Part shown: positions 24,556-34,352 of the stretch, piece after piece | How positions within the stretch are numbered: position 1 is the stretch's first letter | Layout of the letters: every line of letters starts with the position of its first letter | Assembly: GCA_937929835.1 (NCBI GenBank) | Contig: CALFUU010000053.1 | Span: 1 to 38,700 of the forward strand | Direction of reading: 5' to 3' | From: an uncultured Saprospiraceae bacterium | GTDB lineage: Bacteria; Bacteroidota; Bacteroidia; Chitinophagales; Saprospiraceae | Length of the DNA: 38,700 nucleotides | Notes under the pieces: model-generated | Told to the model about the DNA's origin: nothing | Seen by the model: the letters and a program-made list of their open reading frames with translations, nothing else | Database searches by the model: none | Position numbers and translations under genes: made by a program

Positions 24556-25560
24556 TTGAGCCAGACCCACACAGCCATATTAAAAGACCTAAAAGCTAAG
24601 AAGTATGCCCCCGTATATTTCTTGATGTCAGAGGAGCCCTACTTCACTGATCTTATAACGGAACATATAGAGACGCAGATTCTGGATGAAGGCGAGCGAT
24701 CATTTAATCAAGTGGTGATGTATGGTAAGGAAACCCACTTTAAGCAAGTTCTTGACCAAGCTCGTCAATATCCTATGATGTCTCCACACAGAGTGGTCAT
24801 CGTCAAGGAGGCACAGGAGCTTGGCGGTCTAGACAACCTAGAAAGTTACTTCTCACAGCCCTCACCACAGACAATATTGGTTCTAGCCTACAAGCATAAG
24901 AAACTTGATAAGCGTAAAAAGATTTGGAAAACAATTAAGGCCAATGCTGTGGTGCTCGAAGGAAAGAAGCTTTACGAGAATAAAATACCCAGCTACATCA
25001 CTTCTATGGGCTCAGAGGAAGGCCTACAAATCTCTCCCAAGGTTGCTCAAGTGATTGCCGAAAATCTAGGAACAGACCTCAGCAAGATCGCCAATGAACT
25101 GAAGAAGCTTAGCCTCAACCTTGACAAAGGCACTGCTGTGACCTTAGATCATGTTGAGAATTATATCGGTATCAATAAGGACTATAATGTCTTTGAGCTA
25201 CAAAAAGCTATAGGGACGCGTAACAAAGAGAAGGCCTATCGAATAGCCCAATATTTTGCAAGTAATAAAAAGGCCCACCCTATCCAGAGAAATGTCGGCG
25301 CCTTCTACAGTTACTTCAGTAAGTTGCTTGTGGCCAAGCAATATGAGAGATCTGATAATGCCACCCTCGCTAAGCAATTGGGTGTCAATCCATACATCGT
25401 CGGCGAGTACAAATCAGCCGTCAAAAACTATGACTTTGCCCAACTGAGAAAGGCTATCTATCTGATTCACGAGATGGATAAGCGCAGTAAAGGCCTGGAT
25501 ATAAAGCACATAGACGACCTTGGTATGTATCAAGAATTCCTATATGGTGTTTTCAATTAA
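24556..25560 (+). CDS. holA: DNA polymerase III delta subunit
   Basis: Clamp-loader subunit of 334 residues that opens the beta clamp during replication. The N terminus AILKDLKAKKYAPVYFLMSE followed by EPYFTDLITEHIE is the family signature; then LVLAYKHKKLDKRKKIWK, and a central region with VIAENLGTDLSKIANELKKL, and a helical C-terminal collar with KSAVKNYDFAQLRKAIYLIH. There is no Walker A, as expected for delta. No ATG fits; the TTG at 24556 gives the usual length, so a TTG start is likely. It stands alone between the tRNA and a PorV/PorQ-family gene and marks the return to core genome. Single copy and essential in most bacteria. Confidence 0.93.
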   Translation: MSQTHTAILKDLKAKKYAPVYFLMSEEPYFTDLITEHIETQILDEGERSFNQVVMYGKETHFKQVLDQARQYPMMSPHRVVIVKEAQELGGLDNLESYFSQPSPQTILVLAYKHKKLDKRKKIWKTIKANAVVLEGKKLYENKIPSYITSMGSEEGLQISPKVAQVIAENLGTDLSKIANELKKLSLNLDKGTAVTLDHVENYIGINKDYNVFELQKAIGTRNKEKAYRIAQYFASNKKAHPIQRNVGAFYSYFSKLLVAKQYERSDNATLAKQLGVNPYIVGEYKSAVKNYDFAQLRKAIYLIHEMDKRSKGLDIKHIDDLGMYQEFLYGVFN

Positions 25561-25569
25561 GGAAATAGT

Positions 25570-25577
25570 TATTTTTG
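25570..25577 (+). promoter_or_regulatory. Possible -7 promoter element ahead of the PorV/PorQ gene
   Basis: TATTTTTG fits TAnnTTTG. It lies about 130 bases before the ATG at 25707, so the leader would be long. No matching -33 TTG is obvious. Confidence 0.3.
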
Positions 25578-25706
25578 TATAACAAACTATACTAAAAGAC
25601 GTTATCCTTAACGTTATCCTGAGTATAACCTTCCACTATTATCATCTACTCCTGCTCTGATTATGAGCCATTTACATATTTTGATTTATTTTAATATAGA
25701 TACTAG

Positions 25707-26810
25707 ATGAGTGTACTAAGACATATTGCGATTCTATTGACAGCAGGTTTTTTATTACCCTTAGCACAGAATACGCTATCGGCACAGGCTGACCTGAGAT
25801 TTGTCAATGAATTTCTAAATATAGGTGTCGGTGCTAGAGCCCACGGAATGCAAGGGAGTGTCGCCGCCACTATAGATGATATATCTGCGGCCTACTGGAA
25901 TCCAGCAGGACTATCTAAAATAGAAGCTCCAGCTCAGGTATCCGCAATGCACGCCTCTTGGTTTGGAGGTGTTGCCAACTATGACTATTTGAGCTTTGGT
26001 AAGCGATTTTCTGAGAGAAACAACAGCTTTGCTAGCTTATCGCTTATCAGGATGGGAGTCGATCAGATACCCAATACGCTTAATCTAATAGGTCCCGATG
26101 GTGCCTTAGACTACAACCGTGTAGAAGAGTTTTCTGCGGCAGATTATGCTTTTTTCTTGTCTTATGGACAGGATACGGGCATAGATGGCTTATCGATAGG
26201 CGGTAGTGCCAAGATAATCTATAGAAGTATAGGCTCCTTTGGCCAAGCGATAGGTTTTGGCCTGGACTTAGGGCTTATGTATGACCTGGGCAATCTGAAG
26301 CTAGGCCTTATGGGCAGAGATATTACGACTACTGTCAACAGTTGGAGTTTTGACTTGACGCCTGATGTACAAGCTGTGTTCCAGAGCACAGGCAATGTTA
26401 TACCCGTCAGTAGTACAGAAGTCGCTCTACCTAAATTGGTCCTTGCTGCTGCATACGAAATTGAGACCAGGGGTAAATTTTCTTACCTCATAGAATCTGA
26501 CATAAGAGTATCTTCTGATGGTACTAAGTCGGGTGTATTTAGTGGCAAAAGTTTGGGGATCGACCCTACCTTGGGTCTAGAAGTCAATTATGGTGACTTG
26601 GCCTTCTTTAGAGTTGGTGTAGGTAACTTCCAAAATATCATCAATGAGCAAGCCAATACTTCTTTTGAATTCCAACCGAATATAGGATTGGGACTGAACT
26701 TAGGTAAAATCCATATCGATTATGCCTTGACCAATATTGGTAGTGTATCTGGTGTGCTGATCTCGCATATATTTTCACTCAGACTAGATCTCTACGGAGA
26801 CAGATTGTAG
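25707..26810 (+). CDS. PorV/PorQ family outer-membrane protein (type IX secretion)
   Basis: Outer-membrane beta barrel of 367 residues with a signal peptide (about 1-26, ending LSAQA). The mature start ADLRFVNEFLNIGVGARAHG followed by ISAAYWNPAGLS is diagnostic for the PorV/PorQ group. PorV binds the C-terminal signals of T9SS cargo and carries them from the translocon to the sortase PorU. The rest alternates short hydrophobic strands with glycine-rich turns and ends with SLRLDLYGDRL. Several paralogues are usual, so whether this is PorV itself cannot be settled. The stop is directly followed by that of the convergent gene with no base between (26810/26811). Confidence 0.88.
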   Translation: MSVLRHIAILLTAGFLLPLAQNTLSAQADLRFVNEFLNIGVGARAHGMQGSVAATIDDISAAYWNPAGLSKIEAPAQVSAMHASWFGGVANYDYLSFGKRFSERNNSFASLSLIRMGVDQIPNTLNLIGPDGALDYNRVEEFSAADYAFFLSYGQDTGIDGLSIGGSAKIIYRSIGSFGQAIGFGLDLGLMYDLGNLKLGLMGRDITTTVNSWSFDLTPDVQAVFQSTGNVIPVSSTEVALPKLVLAAAYEIETRGKFSYLIESDIRVSSDGTKSGVFSGKSLGIDPTLGLEVNYGDLAFFRVGVGNFQNIINEQANTSFEFQPNIGLGLNLGKIHIDYALTNIGSVSGVLISHIFSLRLDLYGDRL

Positions 26811-27455
26811 CTAGAGCTTAGGCGGAATTATATTTTTAAAATGTCCATTGGCCTGAACGCGTAGGCGCATCTCTTCTGTATTTCTGACGACTGGTAACAA
26901 TTGTTGCAGATGTCTCTTGACGAAATAAAGTCGCTCGTTTTCATCTGCGATGCTCAATAGATTTAGTTCTTGGGATTGACTGAGTCCTAACTTATCTGCC
27001 ACACTAAATATTCTAAAGTTGGTGTCCCATTCAAGGGTAGATTCCTCAAACTTCATCAAGTCGTAGAGCTCATTGATGAGACCAATAACTTCTTCGGCTA
27101 AATCTTTTTTGCCTAGCAGATCATCGTATTCCATCATCAATACTTCACCTCCTGGATAGAATTTACCTTTGAGTATGCTGTAATACTCTACTACTTTAAA
27201 TGGTTGGACACCAACTGTTTTGACATCCATCTTCCCATCAGGATACAACTTAGAGATTTCCGAGAGTTCCATTAATGTACCAAAAGTCAGACCCTTACCA
27301 TCTTGAAAAGTCGGGATTCCAAAGCGAATATTTTCCGCCTGACAGTCATTAATCAATTGCCGATAACGCGGCTCAAATATGTGTAGATTAAGCGGCTTAC
27401 CAGGATAGGCTACTAGGGATAAAGGAAACAAGGGAATGGTTATAAGTTTTTCCAA
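26811..27455 (-). CDS. Lon N-terminal (substrate-binding) domain protein
   Basis: A 214-residue cytosolic protein made almost only of the Lon substrate-binding fold: ITIPLFPLSLVAYPGKPLNL, then HIFEPRYRQLINDC (the EPRYR motif is highly typical), and a strand VGVQPFKVVEYY. No ATPase or Ser-Lys peptidase domain is present, so it is a stand-alone LON-domain protein and not the protease. The C-terminal helices end with RLRVQANGHFKNIIPPKL. Stand-alone members are widespread; the function is not settled, perhaps substrate recognition. It begins 13 bp after the sppA stop, so the two form an operon. Confidence 0.9.
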   Translation of the reverse strand: MEKLITIPLFPLSLVAYPGKPLNLHIFEPRYRQLINDCQAENIRFGIPTFQDGKGLTFGTLMELSEISKLYPDGKMDVKTVGVQPFKVVEYYSILKGKFYPGGEVLMMEYDDLLGKKDLAEEVIGLINELYDLMKFEESTLEWDTNFRIFSVADKLGLSQSQELNLLSIADENERLYFVKRHLQQLLPVVRNTEEMRLRVQANGHFKNIIPPKL

Positions 27456-27468
27456 ATTATCGCTGTAA

Positions 27469-29235
27469 TTAATTAGTCAATATAAAAGGCAGTCGCGCCA
27501 TCGGTTCTCTGTATTGCATCATATTCTGGACTTCCTTGATCGTCCTTTTGACTTTTGCCCCTTCATTTTTTCCTAGCAAATGCTCTGCAAGATTGGCCCT
27601 TTGAGAGCGAGACATTTCCATCAATATTTCCTCCCAGAACTCTTTCTTAATAGAGGGGTATTCTACTACTTTGTAATCTTCTAAGTCTGCCTTTTCTGCA
27701 GCTATCTCTACAGCTCTATCCACACCGCCTATGACGTCAACAAGCCCTATTTCACTAGCTTTCTGACCAGTCCAGACCCTTCCTTGAGCCACTTCATGTA
27801 TCTCATCTCGCGTCTTCCCTCTCCCCTCTGCAACGACATCCAAGAACTGATTATACATGTTATCTGTATACGACTGCATAGCTGTTTTCTCAGCATCATT
27901 TAGATCAAAAAATGGACTCAATAAAATAGCATGAGGACTCGTCTTTACCGTATCGAAGGTGATACCCAATTTGTCATCCATAAAGTCAGTAAAGTTGGGC
28001 ATCATAGAAAATACGCCTATCGACCCTGTCAAAGTCTTAGGATGAGAAACAATCGTATCTGCACTTGCCGCAATATAATATCCACCAGAAGCTGCATAAT
28101 CTCCGAACGATGCTATCACTGGAATACCTCTCGCTTGCAGCTCTTTCATTTCTCTCCAGATTACATCAGAAGTAAAGGCACTCCCGCCTGGTGAATTGAC
28201 ACGTAAAACAACAGCTTTTACTTTTTTATCCTTTCTAATTTTATCAAATATTTTATGGTATTTGGTTTCTGTAATGACCCCTTTCGTATCTGCATCATAC
28301 TGCACTTCTCCCTCTGCAAATACCAACGCTACTCTATTTTTTGAGGCACCTTTACCGACTTTTGTATCTATAGAATAATCGTCTATACTGGTGTAGCTGA
28401 TATTTTTTCCTTCTTTGATCCCCAACTTAGCTCTTAACTTATCCTCAAACTGAAACCAATGCGCTTGCGCATCTACCAGACCTAGTTCTACTGCTCGCCC
28501 CGTGTTATCAAGATCCAATTCACCAATCATTGTCTTAAGATTGGCAACAGAAATCGAACGAGCTTCTGCGACTTCTGCTAAGTACAATTCATAATTGTCA
28601 TTCAGATATTCCCTTGTCTGAATCTTATTCTGCTCACTCATATCCTTTCTCCTAAAAGGTTCTGTAGCACTCTTAAATTGTCCAGCATAAAAGATATTCA
28701 TATCAACTCCTAGCTTATCCATAGCACCTCTAAAGAAAGGAATCATCGTACCGTATCCGTTTATGTCCAAAATTCCATTGGGATTGACAAAAATTGAGTC
28801 CGAAGATGACGCAAGTAGGTAAGAGGTATTGTCAAAGAAATCAGCGTACGTGTAAATGAATTTATCAGTAGAATCTCTGAATTCTTTTAGCGACTCTCTC
28901 AAAGTCGATGCGGTGGCAAGACCAAGTGGTGTCGAGGCACTGACCTTGTAGACGATGCCATTGATAGAAGGGTCAGTTTGTGCATGCTTAATCAGCTTTT
29001 GCAATCGATATAGACCCAAATCACTAGGGGCTTCAAAACTAAATGACTGGGAAGCGACATTGCCCGTCTTTTCTGGTATTGGTGTACCTAAGTCTAGGAG
29101 CAATATCCCGTCGCTGACTGGTTTAGAACTTGTAGCGGCTGCTATACCACCAATTATGGCCATTATTATACCTATTGCAACAAAAGCGAGGATTGTTCCA
29201 AGACAAGAGGCAAAAACAAACTTGAAAAACTTCAT
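27469..29235 (-). CDS. sppA: Signal peptide peptidase SppA, long (67K) type
   Basis: Membrane-anchored S49 serine peptidase of 588 residues that degrades signal peptides left in the membrane. One N-terminal transmembrane helix (about 8-32). Two peptidase-S49 repeats: the first carries the catalytic lysine in YAGQFKSATEPF (K188), the second the catalytic serine in GDYAASGGYYIA (S383), the layout of the long SppA type, where the dyad is built from both halves. The VNSPGGSAFTSD loop (346-357) is also present. Length and residues are typical, so it should be active. First gene of an operon with the LON-domain gene. Upstream, 251 bases separate it from the divergent adhesin gene. Confidence 0.95.
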   Translation of the reverse strand: MKFFKFVFASCLGTILAFVAIGIIMAIIGGIAAATSSKPVSDGILLLDLGTPIPEKTGNVASQSFSFEAPSDLGLYRLQKLIKHAQTDPSINGIVYKVSASTPLGLATASTLRESLKEFRDSTDKFIYTYADFFDNTSYLLASSSDSIFVNPNGILDINGYGTMIPFFRGAMDKLGVDMNIFYAGQFKSATEPFRRKDMSEQNKIQTREYLNDNYELYLAEVAEARSISVANLKTMIGELDLDNTGRAVELGLVDAQAHWFQFEDKLRAKLGIKEGKNISYTSIDDYSIDTKVGKGASKNRVALVFAEGEVQYDADTKGVITETKYHKIFDKIRKDKKVKAVVLRVNSPGGSAFTSDVIWREMKELQARGIPVIASFGDYAASGGYYIAASADTIVSHPKTLTGSIGVFSMMPNFTDFMDDKLGITFDTVKTSPHAILLSPFFDLNDAEKTAMQSYTDNMYNQFLDVVAEGRGKTRDEIHEVAQGRVWTGQKASEIGLVDVIGGVDRAVEIAAEKADLEDYKVVEYPSIKKEFWEEILMEMSRSQRANLAEHLLGKNEGAKVKRTIKEVQNMMQYREPMARLPFILTN

Positions 29236-29486
29236 GATCTATCTAATTCTATAAATAATCCTAGAAAAGGCTGGATTTCAGTGACTAAATCTAAGCATTT
29301 TGGTCTATATGGAGAGGACTTTTTGACAAACGACCATTTATAAGCGATAGATTATCAATATCTTACGTAATTAAATTTTACATATACCTAAAGGACTCGC
29401 AACCAGCTATTAATACATTATCCTTATCTATAATGCGAATGATTCTTTTCTTTGCCTCAAAGTCAAAAAGTGGTTATCTTCAAGGT

Positions 29487-32400
29487 GTGAAAAAAATCCT
29501 AGTAATCGGTTTGCTTTTATGGTCTTGCGTCCAAGCAATGGGACAGATGACCATCCATCCAGGTGATGTACCACCTTTGCAACCAGATAATATTATAGAG
29601 AACGTATTCTTGGGTAATGGCGTCACATTACTCAATACGCAATACTCAGGCTTTGACAGCTCTGTAGGTATTTTTGACAATGCAGAATCGTCTATTGGCC
29701 TAGAGAAAGGCATTGTGCTGACGACAGGCCATGCACGCAATGTCAACCAGCCCAACTCTGTCGATCAATTGAATGGCAATACTTCTAACAACTCAATAGT
29801 TGACGAAGAACTGAATGCTCTTGCTGGCGTCAACGTTCTAGATATCGCTAAGTTCGAGATAGAATTTATTCCCTCATCCGATTTGTTAAGTTTTAGATAT
29901 GTCTTTGCTTCCGAAGAGTATCCCAAATACGTGTGTCTTGGGCACAACGATGTATTTGGTTTTTTCATAACTGGTCCAAAACCCGGTGGTGGTTTCTACA
30001 ACAATGAGAATATTGCCCGTGTCCCAGACCCCAATAGACCTGGCGAATTTTTAGATTTACCAGTGACCGTCAACTCGGTAAATAATGGTTCTCCGGGCAC
30101 CTTTGCAGACGGAGGGTTATGTGATGGCAATAACGAATCTCTATCGTATGCTGATTACTACAATGAAAATCCACTCAATTCAGTACCAGCATTCAACGGC
30201 TTCTTAGATATTTTTATAGCGCAAGCAGAAGTGATTCCTTGCGAGACGTATACAATAGAAATAGCAATAGGTGATGGCGGAGATAGAATCATAGATTCTG
30301 CTGTATTTCTCGAAGGCAGAAGTTTCTCTACAAAAGATTTGATTGTAGACATCAATAATCCTGGAATCGAAGGAGGTATTGCAGAAGATTGCGCATCAGG
30401 TTCGATTAACATATCTATCGTAGAGCCTCTGACAACTGACTTACCTGTAGAACTCAAGATACTTACAGATGACAATCTTGTCAACCCCGCTACAGAAGGA
30501 GTGGATTTTGCTACACTACCTACCAATGTAAACATCCAAGCGGGAACAACTACAGTCAATGTTCCACTAGTACCTTTTGCTGACAACCTAGCAGAAGGCA
30601 CGGAGTTTATCTACTTAGGCTTAAGAAGAAATATCTGTACCGTAGATACATTTATCCTACCCCTGTATGACAATGTCTTGACAGACGTTGTACTAGTGGA
30701 CACGTTGGTTATATGTTCAGATGAGACATTCACTTTGAGTGCGGACCTAGGAGAAATAAATACGGCGGACAATCTGGAATTTGTATCCACAGAGTCTGTG
30801 GATATCTTGACGACAGCTGACGCGACGGAGTCGACAATTATAGTCAGTGGACTAAAAGACATCGCACTCAATCCTAGTATTATCTCTGAAATCTGTATTG
30901 ATGACTTACAGCATAATCAACTCAAGGATTTAGATATATTTTTACAAGCGCCCTCTGGCCAGATCTTAGAACTGAGTTCAGACAATGATAACTTTGGTAC
31001 TGGAACAGGATTAATACAAACTTGCTTTACCGCAACTGCAACGCAAGTTATCAACGGAGGTAACCCTTCCGAAAGTGCGGGGATACCTGGCAACCCTAAT
31101 TACACAGGCAACTTTTTGCCAGAAGGGAGTTTTGATGATTGGCTCTCCCCTATTACTTCAGAACTGAATGGACCTTATACACTTTATATCGTTGATGACA
31201 CAAAAGCGTACAATGGGCAACTGAGAGGATGGCATCTTACCATCAATCCCAAATATGAACTGGCTTATAATTGGGCGCCCTCAATTGGTCTTGATTGTCC
31301 GACCTGCGATACGACAAGCGGAGAAATTCGTAATTCACAATACTACTATCTCAATTTAGTAGACAGTTATGGTTGTACCTATGTGGATTCTACTTGGATC
31401 CAAGTTTATGAGAGAGAAGAAGCACCTGTAGTAGAATGCAATCAAAGTGCTGAAGGTCAAATAGAAATCAACTGGCCGAATAGTGGCAGCTCGTTTGAGT
31501 TTATGGTTGTTGGCAAAAACAGATGGTATTCCACGGCTACTTCTGGATCCTTAGTCGCTGGAATTTACACAGTGGATATCCTTGCGGAAAATCAAATAAC
31601 AGTATCTGGAATGCTCGCTAACGAACCCGTAACTGTTATGGTAAGAGCTGTCAACGCAGCAGGTTGCAATAGTCCTGCTGCAAGTACAACTTGTACCGCC
31701 ATCCCGTGTACTACAACCTTACCAGAACTGATCAGCGTAGAGATTGATCAACCTGAGTGCTCTTCACAGTCTAGTGCTAGAGTAATCGTCAATGCAGAAG
31801 GCATATCTGACTTACAATACATTATAAAGCTAGGCAACAACAGTGCATTTAATAGTGATGGTTTTTTTAGATCTATCCCTCCTGGCACTTGGCCCTTAAG
31901 AATATCAGACACAAATGGCTGCGCTATAGAACAGATGATAACTGTCAATGCTCCACCAGCCTTTGCACTACAGTCGACAGTGCAGCAGATTACCTGTAGA
32001 GATGATAATGATGCACGTATAGAACTAGAAATCACTGGAGACAATCCACCATTCACTACGCAATGGTCAACAGGCAGCGACCTCACTGTACAAACGAATC
32101 TAGAAACTGGATTATATGAGGTAACTGTCACCGACAATCTTGGTTGCACCTTGAATGAGACTTTCGAAATCATAAATCCAGTAGAGCTGGTAAGTACTTA
32201 CATACAATCTGATGTGCTTAATTGCAATGGAGAAAACCCAGAAGCTTTTGCATCCGTTTTTAGTTTTGGTGGCAAAGCCCCCTACGCAACTATATGGAAC
32301 GGCGGTATCGCTTCTGATACTTTATACAATCTGAGTGCAGGCACTTTACAGTGGCAAGTTACAGATAGTCTAGGGTGTATCGTTACAGGCTCTGATGAAG

Positions 32401-34346
32401 TGGAGCAAAGCCAAGGGCTCATCCTTGATTTTGAAAATGTAACTGACTTACCTTGCTTCAATACTTCCACAGGACAAGCAACAGTACTTGTAGATAACGG
32501 CTCCAGAGATTACGTCTACCTGTGGTCATCTGGAGAAACCAATGCAACAGCTTCTTCTTTAGTCGCGGGTCAAAACTCTGTAACTGTAACAGATAGCGAT
32601 GGGTGTATTGCAACTGCAGATATTACTATACAAGCGCCTGCAGAAATACGCATCATACCAACAGTAAGCCAACCAAATTGTGCGGTTGCAGAAGACGGCC
32701 AGATAGATATAGAATTATCTGGTGGTACAGGAGATCTACAGATTATTTGGGATAATAATTCTACAAATACTTCTCTTAGTGACCTGAGTGCAGGCACTTA
32801 TTGTGTGACTATTACCGATAGCAATTTTTGTACAGTAAGCGAGTGCTTTGACTTACAAGCTCAGAACCCTATCCAAATATCTAGTGATATCTCAAAAGTG
32901 AGTTGCAATCCTGGCACCGATGGAGCCATAAGTATCCAGCCAAGTGGTGGCTCAGGAAAATATGAATACTTGTGGAATGGACCCAATGGGTATACCTCAC
33001 AGAACAAAGACATAGTAGGTCTAGATGCTGGGAGCTATAGCCTCATTATAACAGATGCAAATAATAGGCAATGTCAATCAGCAACATTTGAATTTGTTCT
33101 TGCTATAAACACAGACTTAACGACTGCACTAGAGCTAACCGATACCTTCACCTGCGCTAATGATCCTAATGGGAGGCTGGACCTAATCGTAGAGGGTGGC
33201 GAGTCACCTTACACTTACCTATGGTCTGACGGTAGCGTAGAAAATAGTTTAATGGGGCTGAGCCAAGGCGTATATTCTGTTACAGCCACGGATGCTAATA
33301 ATTGTACTTCTGTATCTCAGATGACGATTACAGATGATAGGATTCTCCAAAATCAAGTTTCGAAACAAGATCTGATGTGCGCCGGAACTGAAGATGGTTT
33401 CATCACTCTTTTGACTACAGGCGGAAACGAACCTTATAAGTATGAGTGGAATGTAGCAGGAAGCGAGCCCACTATAAACAATCTCTCTGCTGGCCAATAT
33501 AGTGTAACTGTCACAGACGCGGCAGGATGTACTGTCCTCGAAGCAATAGAACTAACTGAACAATTCCAATCACTAGAAATCAATCCTATAGTCGAAAACG
33601 AAAAGTGTTATCAAAACGAAGACGGCAGCATATCCATAGAAATTATCTCTGGAGAAGAACCTATAATGTTTGGCTTAGATGATGGCGCGATGCAATCTAG
33701 TAACACCTTCAACAATCTTGAAAGTGGCACCTACCAGTTAAGCATAATGGATGCCAATGGATGTATTGAAAAGAGCGTCTTCACCGTATTACCTGCACAA
33801 GAAATATCTCTAGAAATTGTTGGAGACTTATTGGTCGAGTTTGGTGGTAGTGTTGAGCTCAGTGTACAAATGTTCAATGCAGAGGGTGACATAAATTATA
33901 ATTGGAATGCACCACAAATAGAACTGTTCAGCTGCTCAGATTGTAATAATCCAGTTATCGAAAACATTACAAAATCTTTTTCGGCACAACTAACAGTAGA
34001 GGACGAAAACGGATGTAATAAAGAAGCTTATATCAATATCAATGTCGTTGATGATATGAACCTAGAAGTACCTACTGGCTTTACACCAAATGGTGACGGT
34101 GTTAACGACATACTTTCTATCTATGGCAATCCTGGTTTCTCTATTATCAACTTTACGCTTTATAATAGATATGGACAGAAAGTATATGAGGGCTATGACC
34201 TTACCCCTAATCAAGAATCACAAGGTTGGGATGGTCGTTTTCAAGGAGAACTTTTGCCATCTGGGAGTTATGTCTGGACGATAGAGTATCAGAACTTAAA
34301 GGGTGAGAAAGGTTCTACTCGTGGTGTAACAACATTAATAAAGTAA
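29487..34346 (+). CDS. SprB-repeat adhesin with choice-of-anchor L, P domain and CHU_C sorting domain
   Basis: Giant cell-surface protein of about 1620 residues, probably a mobile or static adhesin of the gliding type. The GTG at 29487 gives a standard signal peptide (VKKILVIGLLLWSCVQAMGQ); the ATG at 29433 would add 18 residues and cannot be excluded. Parts, numbered from the GTG: choice-of-anchor L (about 20-165, with VFASEEYPKYV), a Calx-beta-like strand region (about 295-385), a proprotein-convertase P-like domain (about 450-590, ISEICIDDLQHNQLKDLDIFL), a fibronectin-like domain (about 635-735), eight or so SprB repeats (about 750-1465, each with a G-Y-x-V-T-V-T-D-x-x-G-C core), and a CHU_C sorting domain (about 1525 to end, with FTPNGDGVNDIL and RYGQKVYEGYD). 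A PorP/SprF gene follows at once. Confidence 0.95.
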   Translation: MKKILVIGLLLWSCVQAMGQMTIHPGDVPPLQPDNIIENVFLGNGVTLLNTQYSGFDSSVGIFDNAESSIGLEKGIVLTTGHARNVNQPNSVDQLNGNTSNNSIVDEELNALAGVNVLDIAKFEIEFIPSSDLLSFRYVFASEEYPKYVCLGHNDVFGFFITGPKPGGGFYNNENIARVPDPNRPGEFLDLPVTVNSVNNGSPGTFADGGLCDGNNESLSYADYYNENPLNSVPAFNGFLDIFIAQAEVIPCETYTIEIAIGDGGDRIIDSAVFLEGRSFSTKDLIVDINNPGIEGGIAEDCASGSINISIVEPLTTDLPVELKILTDDNLVNPATEGVDFATLPTNVNIQAGTTTVNVPLVPFADNLAEGTEFIYLGLRRNICTVDTFILPLYDNVLTDVVLVDTLVICSDETFTLSADLGEINTADNLEFVSTESVDILTTADATESTIIVSGLKDIALNPSIISEICIDDLQHNQLKDLDIFLQAPSGQILELSSDNDNFGTGTGLIQTCFTATATQVINGGNPSESAGIPGNPNYTGNFLPEGSFDDWLSPITSELNGPYTLYIVDDTKAYNGQLRGWHLTINPKYELAYNWAPSIGLDCPTCDTTSGEIRNSQYYYLNLVDSYGCTYVDSTWIQVYEREEAPVVECNQSAEGQIEINWPNSGSSFEFMVVGKNRWYSTATSGSLVAGIYTVDILAENQITVSGMLANEPVTVMVRAVNAAGCNSPAASTTCTAIPCTTTLPELISVEIDQPECSSQSSARVIVNAEGISDLQYIIKLGNNSAFNSDGFFRSIPPGTWPLRISDTNGCAIEQMITVNAPPAFALQSTVQQITCRDDNDARIELEITGDNPPFTTQWSTGSDLTVQTNLETGLYEVTVTDNLGCTLNETFEIINPVELVSTYIQSDVLNCNGENPEAFASVFSFGGKAPYATIWNGGIASDTLYNLSAGTLQWQVTDSLGCIVTGSDEVEQSQGLILDFENVTDLPCFNTSTGQATVLVDNGSRDYVYLWSSGETNATASSLVAGQNSVTVTDSDGCIATADITIQAPAEIRIIPTVSQPNCAVAEDGQIDIELSGGTGDLQIIWDNNSTNTSLSDLSAGTYCVTITDSNFCTVSECFDLQAQNPIQISSDISKVSCNPGTDGAISIQPSGGSGKYEYLWNGPNGYTSQNKDIVGLDAGSYSLIITDANNRQCQSATFEFVLAINTDLTTALELTDTFTCANDPNGRLDLIVEGGESPYTYLWSDGSVENSLMGLSQGVYSVTATDANNCTSVSQMTITDDRILQNQVSKQDLMCAGTEDGFITLLTTGGNEPYKYEWNVAGSEPTINNLSAGQYSVTVTDAAGCTVLEAIELTEQFQSLEINPIVENEKCYQNEDGSISIEIISGEEPIMFGLDDGAMQSSNTFNNLESGTYQLSIMDANGCIEKSVFTVLPAQEISLEIVGDLLVEFGGSVELSVQMFNAEGDINYNWNAPQIELFSCSDCNNPVIENITKSFSAQLTVEDENGCNKEAYININVVDDMNLEVPTGFTPNGDGVNDILSIYGNPGFSIINFTLYNRYGQKVYEGYDLTPNQESQGWDGRFQGELLPSGSYVWTIEYQNLKGEKGSTRGVTTLIK

Positions 34347-34352
34347 GCTGTA

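Noticed and set aside
25599..25620. Tandem pair of ACGTTATCCT
   Set aside because: Only two ten-base copies with a 12-base period in A/T-rich DNA; too weak to call an operator.
29321..29352. Sigma-70-like TTGACA promoter before the adhesin
   Set aside because: TTGACA is present but no acceptable -10 box follows at 17 bases, and this phylum does not use that consensus.
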